Origin: Chalara sp. BL73
Lineage: Eukaryota > Ascomycota > Leotiomycetes > Helotiales
DNA length: 64,000 bases
Reading direction: 5' to 3'
Assembly (NCBI GenBank): GCA_918026815.1
Contig: CAKJVC010000090.1
Coordinates: forward strand, 372,001 to 436,000
Shown here: piece after piece, positions 23,865 through 34,967 of the stretch
Layout: every line of letters begins with the position of its first letter
Position numbering within the stretch: the first letter of the stretch is position 1
Program-made: the position numbers and the translations under genes
The notes under the pieces: model-generated
The model's input: the letters and a program-made list of their open reading frames with translations, nothing else
Told to the model about the DNA's origin: nothing
Databases searched by the model: none

Positions 23865-25133
23865 GTTGCTTACAATTAAGCTTTTGCGGTACCTCAAAAA
23901 GTAAAAGCCAAAATTCTTTTGTCTTTTCAAGAACTTTAGCTCGAGCCGCTTACAAAGCTTCAAATCTACGGCTATAAATACTGCGACTCCCGTATTAACT
24001 TTGGAAAATATTGCGGCGTTGAAAGCGCTGAAACCTAACGTGCATACACATATAAGTCTTGATGGACGGACATTCTTCGATAATAGTACAGCTACGCAAC
24101 CAGTATTCGGCAACATTGCACGAAGTACTGCGGACGAACAGTATTCGTCAATAATGTACTAAGGTTTCTAGATACCTATGGGCATGATGGTGTAGATGCG
24201 GACTGGTAAGTTTACTGAATGTCGGGTGTCCCAGTGTCACATCCTCACTTGCGATTGAACTTTTGTGGCGTGATGATATTCCGCCATCCAAAGTTTGCTT
24301 AGATTCTGTGGTAGAGCGTTTACGCTATCAACTCAAGGTGTACGAAACCAGGACGCGTTTTTGGCCGAGGTGCTAAACTGGGTTCTTGCACAGGAACCAG
24401 TGGATGTAGGTTGACTGCCATTGTACGTTACATCGATTTGAAGTTTGATAAGAGCTAAAAGAAGAATCCTCTCGGCCTTGCTCATTATGATATGCAAGCC
24501 ATCCCAAAAAATAAAAAATAAAAAGAGATGGCATTAATGTTATACATGACAAAGAGTCTGCAGTAAAGTACTTCTCTTGGAATAATGATCAGTGGATTTC
24601 GTATGATGATGAAGAAACTTTCAAGGAGAAGATTGAGTGAGCCAATAGTGTTGGGCTGACATGCTCCCTTATACATAGGCACCAGATCCTGGTAAGTGGG
24701 CACATCTCTTTGGAGTCTTACGGCCACGATAAGATGAGGAAATATGACACGGGTACGCAAACTGATTGTATCTTATATGACTATGAGTTTCCGGCACACA
24801 AAAGCTTGATAGGAAGGCAAAATATCAGACTGCGCTGTCTAGAAACAGGTTCAAAGGCCCCTTAATTCCAGAAGCCGACGCCAGTCTTGGAACAAACTGC
24901 TATAAAGAACAAAATGTCAACCTTTTGGGGGCCATTATTGGCGACTATGGCTACAGACGAGGTCTGTTCTTCGTGGTTGGCGAATTGAACGGCATCAAAG
25001 GGCGAATTTTCAGGAGGGTACGGCCGATGGGAGAAACCAGGTTGAAAGAACTACTTCGAGATGGGATGGCCGGTAGGCCGGATGCTATTGGGTCCATCCA
25101 GGCAATTGCAGAGACTCTTCAAAAGAATCGTTG
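23865..25133 (+). pseudogene. Broken GH18 chitinase (subgroup C, CBM18-like) remnant
   Basis: Plus-strand fragments in the order expected for a large secreted fungal chitinase. About 23865-23905 reads NICCLQLSFCGTSK, a hevein/CBM18-like chitin-binding piece. About 23995-24130 reads LENIAALKALKPNVHTHISL then DGRTFFDNSTATQPVFG, matching the GH18 strand 2-3 region. About 24162-24203 reads FLDTYGHDGVDADW, the GH18 catalytic signature up to the point where an intron (GTAAGT) interrupts it. A stop (TAA near 24158) sits just before it. Far downstream, 24865-25133 is an open run with GAIIGDYGYRRGLFFVVGEL and RIFRRVRPMGETRLKELL that may be the 3' part. The central catalytic barrel is not continuous. 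The order opposite a LysM remnant copies the common head-to-head LysM/chitinase gene pair. Confidence 0.55.
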
Positions 25134-25189
25134 ATAGTTATCCTTCCAGCCTAACTGAAACTATTTGCTATGAGACGTATCACAACTGA

Positions 25190-25684
25190 TATGCGGGCAC
25201 CGATAGGCATTCGGCATATTTGAGTACATAAACGACTCACTGATAGAGGCCTGGTGAATCGAGTTTTGAGAAGACCTCTTCCAAGAAATTTGCAACATGG
25301 ACGAACATATTCCAGGGCTGAAAGGAATCTTGGATATCTGGTTGGAGTTTGAACCAGTGTAAGGTAGATAGAGTAGTGAGGTACAGATCAACTCCTATTG
25401 ATAGGAAGACTAACCTCTACCCTTTCTACTACGCCCCGAACATCCTGCTTATACCCTCCATACCGTGGTGATTCCTTATGTGCTGAAACTTAGGAAGGTG
25501 ATGTGACAGATTTCGGCGAAGAGGATGCCGGATGGATGTATATTCACGTCTCCAAAATTATTGAGAAGTACAAACTTCTCCACGAGACAGATTGGTGGAA
25601 CGAAGAATACATTCGACCACCTCACATGTTTCCTCGGAATTTTGACCGACCAGTTGGACACTGGCGAAACTCAATCTTGCAGTG
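25190..25684 (+). pseudogene. Stop-riddled coding remnant, unknown family
   Basis: A plus-strand frame reads IFEYINDSLIEAW, stop, IEF, stop, EDLFQEICNMDEHIPGLKGI (about 25205-25345). After an unclear junction there is an open run at 25503-25682 with DAGWMYIHVSKIIEKY and WWNEEYIRPPHMFPRNFD ending in a stop. Both internal stops are TGA where a Trp codon (TGG) would fit the Trp-rich context, the signature of G-to-A (C-to-T) change as in repeat-induced point mutation. I do not recognise the family. Confidence 0.35.
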
Positions 25685-25816
25685 ACGCCATCTTAAACCA
25701 TTAATCGCCTCGTCTCCTGACATAAAAGTTTGGGGGACATGTTATCACGTTTACTCCTCGACCAAATACCACACCGTGCAAAACTAAAGAAACCTCTATG
25801 CCATTATGAGAAGTCT

Positions 25817-26260
25817 TCATAAAGATGAGCTCGGAAGCTCACGAATATCCACCTTAAACCCATCACAAAAATCCCAGTCGCTCGCCGCCTGCCAATTCCA
25901 GATGCTCCCACAGCGCACCAAGGCTTTATGAAATTTGCAAACAGCCCGATGGTGAGCATAAGAAGAGGAAGAATAGGAAATCGGGCGGCCAGTGGATGCA
26001 GAACGTTATTGCCCGGTAGACGGTGAGAGGGAGGGTGGAGGAGATAAGGGCCAGTGAGGCAACGAGGAGGGTGTAGATGAAGTGCGCGAGGCACCAAGGC
26101 GAGGTGTGGGCTGGGGCTTGTTGATTGACGTAGCAGCCAGTGACACCAAGGACTATGGCGCTGAAGACGAGCTGAGATCGTTAGCAGGATGTTGCAGAGT
26201 TTAAACAGGCAGTGAAGAACTTACTTCGCTGAGACGGAGACAGGCGGAGAAGATCTCTGA
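25817..26260 (-). pseudogene. Tetraspan (MARVEL-like) membrane protein, apparently broken
   Basis: Minus strand: SEIFSACLRLSE, a 46-nt intron-like gap (GTAAGT...CTAAC..CAG, about 26226-26181), then LVFSAIVLGVTGCYV and a long hydrophobic run with HFIYTLLVASLALISSTLPL and WPPDFLFFLF. The spacing of helices resembles MARVEL/Nce102-type proteins. The frame then hits a stop. Continuing in the next frame gives KFHKALVRCGSIWNWQAAS..WDFC, which is what such proteins carry after helix 3, so a one-base frameshift is likely. No ATG is found in the right place. Role in membrane domains is inference only. Confidence 0.35.
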
Positions 26261-26944
26261 GGATTATACTGGTGGGTGGTGCTGGAGCCTCGTTTCTAAG
26301 GAAGCTCACTGCTAGAGGGAGAGGCATGAGGGCTGATCGAAGTTATGATTTTCGACATTATTCATCTTCTTAGGGTAAAGGACATCAAATGAGTGAAGTT
26401 TTATATTAGCTCCTGGTGACCTGCAGTTTGCTATGAAGTTTCCCGTGAAGGAAACCTGCAGTATTTGCCGATGATCCGAAATCATTCTTGTGTAGCACTA
26501 CGGCTAAGATAAGATCAGAAGTTGGGATCTCAGTTATCAAGATCTTCTGCTTTAACGCTGATACAATGAATAAATGCCAAATAGAGGATGTTGCCGGATT
26601 GGAAGAGCCTGCCATATGTGTGTGGAACACTAAACAGACAGTATTCAGAAGCAAGGGATCAAGTATAAAGCGTGAATAGTAAGAGCCTTCCAGTATTAAA
26701 TGATAATCCGAATCCGAAACAAAGACAAAGCAATCGGACGAAACAAGGGTTGTAAAATGCATCGTTGCACTGTGCTCGTGCCATAGCTAACCAAGAAGTG
26801 GGTGTACCCTTCGTGTTTGCGGAAAATTATAATTGAATATACTTTGCTATGTAGAGGAGTGCAATATGGAATCGAAATGACACAAAAGAGTAATGCTGCT
26901 AAAATGTCTATTTTCGCTATAATATTCTATTATGTTACACCGCT
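26261..26944. other. Intergenic
   Basis: About 680 bp at the 3' side of the Hsp40 gene. The minus frame at 26406-26762 (118 codons) has no motif and no partner exon. Nothing else seen. Confidence 0.5.
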
Positions 26945-28290
26945 TTAGAGCTCGTCTTTGGTTACTGGCATCTCTGGTTTTTCGGGTCGCCCGCTGTCTT
27001 TATGCAGATCAACTCCGTTCTTCTTCCTCCACTTCTCCCATAACGACCAGAAATCCTTCTCCATCGGCTTCTCCATCTGATCGGGTAGGACGACGATATA
27101 TTCTACTAGGAGATCTCCGAATTCTGTTTTGTGGTAGACACTATCTCCGTCTTCGTGCCATTTAGGCATACCTTCACCTACGACACGATGAATTTGGCTG
27201 GGCTGAATGGTCTCTCCTCGTGATCTGCTCAAATGGACTACATGGCCGTCCAAATGTGTAAGATTCCTCGTCCATCCTCCCATCCAGGCTTCTCGGAGCG
27301 ATAAAATCTCCCTCCAGTAGAGATCATCTCCCTTTCTTCTGAAGAATGTTCCATCAACCTTGCCTTCGTTATCCTCGTCCAAGCTCGCTTCCTTTTCAGC
27401 TAGAGTGACGTGCAGGTCCCCAGCCACCCAGTCTGGGCTCTCATCCGCATCATTTTCATACTTGATGCGGTGTCCCTTCGGTGCTCCTTTCTCGATGACT
27501 AGCTGGTATGTATTGACCTTTCTCACTACCCGGCTTCCACTGCAGACCGGACATTTATGCTTTATCGTCTTGCCTTGACCTCCACAATGATCGCACTGTA
27601 CTTGCACCTGTTGGAACATCCCTGGCGCAAGTTGATGTCTCTTAATCACTACTCCATGCCCTTGGCAGTGCTTGCACGTATCCACTTTTCCATCTGCGCT
27701 GCCAGATCCCTCGCATTCGTCGCAAATCTGCTGCTTTTCGAGCTGGAACTCTGTTGTGTGTCCATTGTAGAAATCGCGCAGGGGAACTCCAACTCTGACC
27801 TCCATATCAGGACCCCGCCTTTGGCCAGGTTGATGCCCAAAATGACCATTGCCGCCGAAGAATCGGGAGAACATGTCGAATGGATCATGGTGGTGCCCTC
27901 CACCTCCTTGCTGCCTCTGCTTCAGCCCTTCATGTCCATACTGATCGTATATCTTCCGACTTTCAGGATCGGAGAGTGCTTCGTATGCCTCTGCGACCTC
28001 GACGAACTTTTGCTTTGCGCTTTGATCGCCCCTAATATATATTAGCAAACAGCCATTGAATCGGCACTGCTGATGCGTACGGGTTCTTATCGGGGTGATA
28101 TTTTTTGCTCATTACTCGATAAGCCCTTTTGATATCACGTTCTGAACATCCTTTATCTAAGCCAAGCAGCTATACTGAATTAGCCTTGCATATTTGATAT
28201 GACAATAAACATTACTTTATAGAAGTCCTCAGCACATGCTACAAGCTGTAGCATGAACAGGGCCGCGAAGAGCCCCGAACGAAACCACAT
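26945..28290 (-). CDS. SCJ1: ER-luminal DnaJ/Hsp40 co-chaperone (Scj1-like)
   Basis: Three exons on the minus strand: 28290-28216, 28169-28081 and 28031-26945; introns of 46 nt (GTAATG) and 49 nt (GTACGC), frame closed at 416 residues. A signal peptide ([19 protein letters not shown]) is followed at once by the J domain with HPD at about residues 50-52. A Gly/His-rich linker follows, then the zinc-binding domain with four CxxCxGx-type repeats ([32 protein letters not shown]) and the C-terminal substrate-binding domains. The last four residues are KDEL, an ER-retrieval signal. The protein stimulates BiP/Kar2 for folding and ER-associated degradation. It is divergently placed from the prp2 gene. 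Confidence 0.95.
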
Positions 28291-28743
28291 CTTTGCGCCA
28301 GATATGCGCCTTGCAGAGAAAACAACCGGAGAATTAGATTATTGAGAAGACCAAGTCATGGAATTGAAAAGAGTGACCGAAGTAACTGGGAGGAATTGTT
28401 GGTACAGAGAGAAATAAAAGGGCAATTGGGTGGAACTGTTAATAAGTTTCTTGTTCAGCCTTGAAAGACCACGTTGAGCTTTCTCTTATCAGCCTGCCGC
28501 TCAGCGGAACTAGCCCCAGGACCAATAAATAATTAACCGGCCCGGAGCCTTGCCATCACGGCTAGCCATAACCACCACGAGCGCAGTCCTTTTTCAGCTA
28601 TTCGCGAACAATAATTGCCCAAGGCTGCTGCCAGAACGACTCCCCTCTTCTCAAGTCTGTTATCCCATTCACCATCATACACCGTGCGCTAACGTAGTCT
28701 ACAGAGTTGTCTATCTGCCAATTGGCCGACTTACACATACAAG
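28291..28743. promoter_or_regulatory. Divergent promoter, SCJ1 / prp2
   Basis: A 453-bp spacer between outward-facing starts. CCAAT boxes are visible at 28522-28526 and 28718-28722 (the latter overlapping an ATTGG, forming CCAATTGG), suiting constitutively expressed housekeeping genes. Confidence 0.5.
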
Positions 28744-31707
28744 ATGTCGTCTAAAAAGTATGCCCTTGTGCCTATGGACGAGGATGACCTGGGACCAGCG
28801 CGGGTAGAGAAGAAAGAGAGGAGTAAACAACGATCAGAGAAGTCATCTTCATCACGCCGCGAAAAGCGCAGGTCCAGGAGCAGGTCACCTCGTCGGAGAG
28901 AAGAGCACAGATCAGAGCGGAGGTCAGAACACAAATCCAAAACCATTCGGCGACGAGACAATGAGGCAGACTTTGAAGATAGATGGGGCGACGAGGAATA
29001 TGTGTCTGAAGAGGAAACACGGGAAGAGGTAGAAGAGCCGGTGGCGAAAAAGGTCAAAATCTCACATCCAGAGGAAGAAGACCTATCAGACGGGGAGAAG
29101 GAGAGACGAAGAGATCAAGCCGAAAAGAAAGCATTTCAAGAGCGTCTGCTAGCCAAGAATTCTAAAAAGGATGGGGGCAAAAATGGAAGTTTGAAAGAAG
29201 AGCGCGCCGTAAAAGCGGAGGCATTACCAGACCTGAGGGAGAAATCGCGCCAAAGCTATCTTGCGAAAAGAGAAGCAGAGCGGATTGCGCTGTTACGGAA
29301 ACAGGTTGCGGATGAGACGGAGGAACTGCGATCTGGCGTCAAGCTTACAGCGAGGGAAATAGAAGAATTCAAAACTAATAGAGAGTTGTTGCGACTCGCG
29401 GAAGAAAGAGGACGGATTGATGACCATACCGAGCGATTTATGTTTGCGGATGAGCAGTTAGATGGCAAGAAGAAGGAGGAGGCCCTGTACAAGCGCCACG
29501 TTGAAAGAGATGAATATGGCCGTGAGAAAATGTACAACGAGAATGACGACTGGGAAAGAGAACAGATGGCCAAGCATAGGGCTCAAATCAAAAACACGGA
29601 AAGGGTAGATGAAGGAGAATATGACTATGTGTTAGATGAACAGCAGGGGATTAAATGGTTACAGGACCCTGCAGTTCTTGGGAAAAAACTTACTCAGGAG
29701 CAGCTGCTGTTGGCTGAGAAGATCAATGCGGCGGAAGCAAAAGAGAAGAGTATACAAGATGTCCGGAAATCACTCCCTATAGCGCAGTACCGAGATCAGC
29801 TACTGGAAGCGGTCGAGCAATTCCAGTCGTTAGTCGTGGTAGCTGAGACAGGATCCGGCAAAACCACCCAAATTCCGCAGTATCTTCACGAGGCAGGCTA
29901 TACAAAGCAGGGCAAGATAGCCATCACACAGCCAAGAAGGGTAGCGGCAATGTCGGTCGCTGCTCGTGTTGCAGAGGAACAAGGAACTCGTCTTGGCTCA
30001 CTTGTTGGATATGCAGTCCGTTTTGAAAATGCGATTACTGACGACGTAACCAAAATTGTGTACATGACTGATGGTCTACTTCTCCGCGAGATTATGAGCT
30101 CTCCATCTTTAGATGACTACTCGTGTATTATCATCGATGAAGCTCACGAGCGTAATGTGAATACCGATATTCTATTGGCTCTACTGAAAGATTTGGTAAG
30201 GGAAAGATCTGATCTGAAGCTTATCATATCCAGTGCTACCATGAACGCAGCACTGTTCTCAGAATATCTGGACGATGCGCCAATTTTTAATGTCCCAGGA
30301 AGGACCCATCCAGTCGACATCTTCTACACACCGCAACCAGAAGCAAATTATCTCGCAGCAGCTATTACGACGGTATTCCAAATCCACACATCTCAACCAA
30401 AAGGGGATATTCTGGTGTTCCTCACAGGACAGGAGGAAATAGACTCCGCTGAGGAACAAATCCAAAATATTACCCGTAAGCTAGGATCACGCATACCAGA
30501 GTTGGTCATTGCTCCTATCTACAGTACAATGGATACCACTCTCCAAAACAAAATCTTCATACCTGCACCTCCGAATGGTCGGAAAGTCATTCTCGCTACC
30601 AATATTGCTGAAACATCAATCACCCTGGATGGTGTATCTTATGTCATCGATCCAGGGATGGTCAAACAAACTTCATATAACCCGACAAATTCTATGGGAT
30701 CACTGGAAGTGGTTGCTATATCCAGAGCTTCAGCGAATCAGCGTGCTGGAAGAGCTGGAAGGACAGGCCCCGGAAAATGTTTCAGGCTGTATACTAAGTG
30801 GTCTTTCATGAACGAGATGGACGAAAGCACCACTCCAGAAATTCAGAGAGTGAACCTCAATGGACCTGTTTTATTGTTGAAGTCTTTGGGTATCAATGAT
30901 CTCCTAGATTTCGACTTCATTTCCAAGCCTTCAGCGCCAATGCTTATCAGTGCCCTCGAGCGTCTGTATGCTCTTGGAGCTCTGAATTCACAAGGAGAAT
31001 TGACTACTCTTGGCAGACGAATGGCAGAGTTACCAGTCGATATTGGGATCTCGAAAGCCCTCCTATCAGCAGATACGTATGGTGCCGTAGAGGAGATCAT
31101 AACAATTTGCGCAATGCTGGGTGAAAGTGGTGCATTGTTCTTCCGCCCCAAAGATAAGAAAATTCATGCCGACTCGGCACGGGCTCGCTTTACACATCCA
31201 TCGGGCGATATGCATACCCTTCTGAACGTATACAATGCCTGGGCTGATGCGGATTACTCACCACAAATGGCGAAGGAAAATTTCATCCAACAACGATCCT
31301 TGACTCGTGCTAGAGATGTGCGCGATCAGCTGGTCAAGCTCTGTGAAAGAGTTGAGGTGGATCCCACAAAATCATGCGGAAGTGATCCGATTCCAATCTC
31401 AAAAAGCCTCACATCAGGATTTTTCCAGAATGCTGGGTCTCTCGCACGTGATGGATCTTCATATCGGACAGTCAAGAATAACCATACAGTCTACATCCAC
31501 CCTTCAAGCGTGTTAGCGAACAATAATCCGCCAATCAAGATGATCCTTTGGTTTGAGTTGGTCTTGACGAGCAAAGAGTTTGTGAGAAATGTCATCCAGA
31601 TAGAGGCATCCTGGCTGCAGGACGTCGCACCGCATTATTATAAGAAACAGGATATGGAAAAGTTTGAGAATAAAAAGGTGCCAAAGGCAAGGGAAAGCAG
31701 GATTTAA
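28744..31707 (+). CDS. prp2: Pre-mRNA-splicing DEAH-box ATPase Prp2/DHX16
   Basis: Single intronless frame of 987 residues. An Arg/Ser/Glu-rich N-terminal third (about 1-330, low complexity with RS-like RSRSRSPRR) precedes the helicase core. Core motifs: I GSGKTT (about 370), Ia TQPRRVAA, II DEAH (about 464), III SAT (about 497), IV FLTGQEEI, V TNIAETSIT and VI QRAGRAGRTGPG. The winged-helix, ratchet (HA2) and OB-fold domains follow with TSGFFQNAG and VYIHPSS. The N-terminal block FMFADEQLDGKKKEEALYKR and the overall length are those of Prp2 (S. pombe Cdc28, human DHX16), which remodels the spliceosome just before the first step of splicing. Prp22 and Prp16 were considered; the N-terminus lacks an S1 domain (Prp22) and fits Prp2 better. 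Confidence 0.94.
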   Translation: MSSKKYALVPMDEDDLGPARVEKKERSKQRSEKSSSSRREKRRSRSRSPRRREEHRSERRSEHKSKTIRRRDNEADFEDRWGDEEYVSEEETREEVEEPVAKKVKISHPEEEDLSDGEKERRRDQAEKKAFQERLLAKNSKKDGGKNGSLKEERAVKAEALPDLREKSRQSYLAKREAERIALLRKQVADETEELRSGVKLTAREIEEFKTNRELLRLAEERGRIDDHTERFMFADEQLDGKKKEEALYKRHVERDEYGREKMYNENDDWEREQMAKHRAQIKNTERVDEGEYDYVLDEQQGIKWLQDPAVLGKKLTQEQLLLAEKINAAEAKEKSIQDVRKSLPIAQYRDQLLEAVEQFQSLVVVAETGSGKTTQIPQYLHEAGYTKQGKIAITQPRRVAAMSVAARVAEEQGTRLGSLVGYAVRFENAITDDVTKIVYMTDGLLLREIMSSPSLDDYSCIIIDEAHERNVNTDILLALLKDLVRERSDLKLIISSATMNAALFSEYLDDAPIFNVPGRTHPVDIFYTPQPEANYLAAAITTVFQIHTSQPKGDILVFLTGQEEIDSAEEQIQNITRKLGSRIPELVIAPIYSTMDTTLQNKIFIPAPPNGRKVILATNIAETSITLDGVSYVIDPGMVKQTSYNPTNSMGSLEVVAISRASANQRAGRAGRTGPGKCFRLYTKWSFMNEMDESTTPEIQRVNLNGPVLLLKSLGINDLLDFDFISKPSAPMLISALERLYALGALNSQGELTTLGRRMAELPVDIGISKALLSADTYGAVEEIITICAMLGESGALFFRPKDKKIHADSARARFTHPSGDMHTLLNVYNAWADADYSPQMAKENFIQQRSLTRARDVRDQLVKLCERVEVDPTKSCGSDPIPISKSLTSGFFQNAGSLARDGSSYRTVKNNHTVYIHPSSVLANNNPPIKMILWFELVLTSKEFVRNVIQIEASWLQDVAPHYYKKQDMEKFENKKVPKARESRI

Positions 31708-31932
31708 TGCCACTTGGAAGCTGTATATAAGGGATCTGTAATAGTATCAGGATATGAGGAATATAGGAACAATATTCGTCAAGTAGCAAAAAGGTTGGGC
31801 AGCTGCAGTAGAAAATGTTGCAGGTTGAACAATAGAACGCACTCGAGTGCTCACCAGTATAAATAATGTGGCCGAAGAATGATGGCTTATTGCCTCGTTT
31901 TGCACAAAACACACTTTTATATATGTAACTCA

Positions 31933-32917
31933 TCACTTCTTCAGGACTCCCATAACATGTGGAATTACCTTATAGTAAGGTTCGGCTGATGGTTGCTTCA
32001 ACTCAACTTCGCTCCATGATCCTGCTTCTCTTAACCACTTCTCTGAATCCCTCGTGATCGAACAGCCGCCCAGAAAAGTTGGCCATATTATATCAACCAG
32101 TGCTTCCCTCCATCAGCCCTGTCCGGCTAAAAAGGAGAGGAAGAGAGAGACTTACCTTGATACTTCGCAACCCATCCCCCTTCATGTGTTATAACATGCT
32201 CATACACAATCCATTGGCCTCCCGCTTTCAAATATTTATACAAAAGAGATATCATGGTCTTCGGTGTTGGGATTGAGCAGAGACATTGGATCTAGCTAAT
32301 TAGCTTCTGTCTAGCCTCCTCCACTTCACCCTCGCTGATACAGCTTTAGGTTTTCGAAGAGAGCATGATGAAAAGACTTACGGTAACGATTGAATCCACA
32401 CTTCCCAATCCAACCCACCGTTCACCCAAATGCTCTATCCCAACCGGAATAATCACGTAAATATCCTCCAACCCAGCGTCTATGATTTTCTGTTTCAGAG
32501 CCGCGTGGTGCTCATGGTTTGGCTCTACACCATATATTTTGGTGACTTTAGTTTTATCATACACATGCTATTCCCGGCATCAGTTTTCCCCCATGACTAT
32601 TCCTCAACCACGAGATGAGTAATGAAAAGGGGACCTACGATCCACTCCCCGTTCCCGCTACCAACCTCCAGCACCACTCCATGTGCCCTTTTGATCCATG
32701 GAGCCGCATTCTCAGTCGCTCCATCTCTTGACAGTGGGCCATAGACAGCCCAGAAGTGGGCGAACCATGCTTCTTGGAATTTTTTAGGGGAGAGTAAGGT
32801 TGAGAAATTAAAAGAAGTAAGAAGAAAGATGATGGTCCGTGGGATGTACGTGGCTGAAATCAGTAAGAAGATTAGAGGATCGAGAAGGTGATTGATGATG
32901 TCGAGGAAGGGTGCCAT
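31933..32917 (-). CDS. Membrane-associated SAM-dependent methyltransferase (METTL7-like)
   Basis: Four exons on the minus strand: 32917-32639, 32567-32382, 32291-32156 and 32102-31933; introns of 71, 90 and 53 nt with GTAGGT, GTAAGT and GTAAGT donors; the frame closes at 256 residues. The N-terminus holds a hydrophobic anchor (about residues 5-35, with PLIFLLISATYIPRTIIFLL). The class I fold then shows motif I VLEVGSGNG (about residue 82), an acidic post-I block YGVEPN, and the conserved YLKAGGQWIVYEHV segment followed by WPTFLGGCSITRDSEKWL and a WSEVEL block typical of METTL7/UbiE-like small-molecule methyltransferases. The substrate is unknown. It is arranged tail-to-tail with prp2, 225 bp apart. 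Confidence 0.87.
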
Positions 32918-33466
32918 AGCAATGGTAAGAGATGTGAGATACTGCTGGCTAGGTAGGGGATGGCGCTTTGCAGATTATATGTGCAAAATCAAGCTAGCTA
33001 AGCTGAGTGATATCAAGCTTACTTCTATGTCACCGTGTCATCAAAAGTGGTGTAAATGGAGATAAATACTCCGCTTTGAGGTTTCGGGATGATCGGGTAT
33101 CGGGTTCGGCCCTGGAAATTTAGCCGATCAGCCTCTACATTAAGGAAAAAGAAGACTGGAACAAACGTAAACATTGACTTAACACATGACCCGACTACAG
33201 AATTCTTCTCCTAGCTATTTACCACAGTTTGGTGGCCGCCAAGAGCTGTCTTTGTACTATATAAGCTAAGACTGTTCACATTGTTTTGACATTGTTTTGA
33301 ACAATTCCTGCAAGAAGATTCAGCCCTGTTCTGCAAGGCTGACATGCAAGTTGGTGGGGCAGATATTTTACACTTTCAAGGCACAACTTTCATTACCAGC
33401 ACTCTTTCAGTTCAACATGCTACCGAAGAGAACAAAATCTCACCATTTATTGTCGTGTAGCTTAAT
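32918..33466. other. Divergent intergenic region
   Basis: About 550 bp between the methyltransferase start and the TFIIIC-like start. It contains a tandem of ACATTGTTTTG (about 33279-33300). Nothing else recognised. Confidence 0.5.
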
Positions 33467-34967
33467 ATGGCCTCATCGTTCGAGCGACAAGCTGGGATAG
33501 GATTCAGACCAGACAGCGCAAGTCTGCCAACCAACCACCAAAACGACTCGGGCTTTCCCGCCAACGCTCTGTTCTCGACCCCTCTCATTACAAAGTCCGG
33601 TATTGTGGAAGAAGAAGATGAAGATGAATGGGAGTACGAGTACTCGGTCACTGAGACAGAGGTTTGTGGTAACCCTGCACAACAATTGGGCTGTATTAAT
33701 CAGTTAGACATATTACGTGACGTTGGATCTCACCTTTCCTGCAAAGGCTCACCACAACCGCGGGTTTAAGGCGCGGCCACCAAAAAAAAAGAGAAAATCT
33801 GCCAATAAAGCTGCAGAGCAAGAAAATAATGACGGAAACGATGAAGATGGGGAAGGCGATGACGATGACGAGAAAGAGGACGATCGGGTAGAGAAAGAGC
33901 CATCACCAAGCCCTGAACCAGTGACACCACAGCCTGGAAAGGTAGGCGATGGAGCCGATGACTCAGATGAGGATGGAGACTTACTAGAGAAGTTTATGAG
34001 GGACCCGAAGATAGCCAGGGATGCTGAAGGCCGAGAGATCAGAGTAATGTGGACGAATCCAGGCATTGGCCATGGTCCGGGCCAGGGTCTGGGGAAACCT
34101 AAAAGAAAGCGTGGTGGCGGATTCCATGCGCCAGAAAAATATGAGAAGGATGATGATGATCAGCCAGTAGCTCCGGTAGCACGGCCTACAACGTTGCAAA
34201 TTGCTAAGCTTCATACTCCGAACCCGGTTGTATCTTATGGCGGCAGCTTATATCGCTGCAATTGGGTCAAAAATATTGGCACAGAGTTCTTATTCACTGA
34301 GCGAGAGACCGAGGATCCTCTACCCGCAGTATATCAGCTCCCAGATGACGTTGACTTACTGGCAGCATCATCCACTCGCATAATGTCTCAGTATGTTGGT
34401 CCTGCACCCCTACCTGATAGCGAGAAAGTTGGCTTCCAGATCGATCCAGCAACAGAGAGGATCATTATACCCAAGAACTATTTACACAACGCGGCAAGGA
34501 AAAAAGCTGCACCATTCTTGGAGCAATTAGCCAACATCAAACGAGAGAGAGGAGAGACGGATCAAGTCACGCTTATCTCCAAACCTTCGGATTCGCTTAA
34601 AGATGCAACATGGATAGGACAATTGAGGAGGAAACGCGAAGAAGAAATGCAAAGGTTGGAGCAGCAGATAGCGAACGGGCTCTCTGGGCCAGAGCTTGAG
34701 GTTACGAAAGCAAGGCTATACGAGATTGCCACAGATATTAAGACGCCACCACCAGACAACGCAAAATCTGTTGCGAAGGCTAAAGGGACAGTAAAGAGAA
34801 AACAGCCGATAAAGCCTAGAGCTAGGCGGAAGGCGTCTGTCCTTGTGGAGGATTCAGATGAAGAGTCCGAGGCATCTTTTGAAGATGATGAAGAGGCGGA
34901 AAACGAGGATGCCCCATGGGAAAATGACGAAGATGATATTGTATATGCAAGGGAGGTTCCTCTGTGA
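33467..34967 (+). CDS. TFIIIC triple-barrel domain protein (tau55/Sfc7-like)
   Basis: Two exons, 33467-33661 and 33708-34967; a 46-nt phase-0 intron (GTTTGT...TAG) splits the first barrel motif; 484 residues. The joined sequence gives EWEYEYSVTETE followed by TYYVTLDLTF, the opening of the TFIIIC triple-barrel domain. The second half, SYGGSLYRCNWVKNIGTEFL, follows a long acidic and basic insertion (about residues 85-220, with KKKRKS and Asp/Glu runs). The C-terminal part is a helical Arg/Glu-rich segment and an acidic tail. This subunit helps TFIIIC recognise tRNA-gene A/B boxes for RNA polymerase III. The 200-plus-residue tail is unusual compared with the short yeast domain; related fungal proteins carry it too as far as I recall. 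Confidence 0.82.

Noticed and set aside
33984..34214. Antisense frame in the TFIIIC-like gene
   Set aside because: Shadow of a low-complexity acidic coding region.
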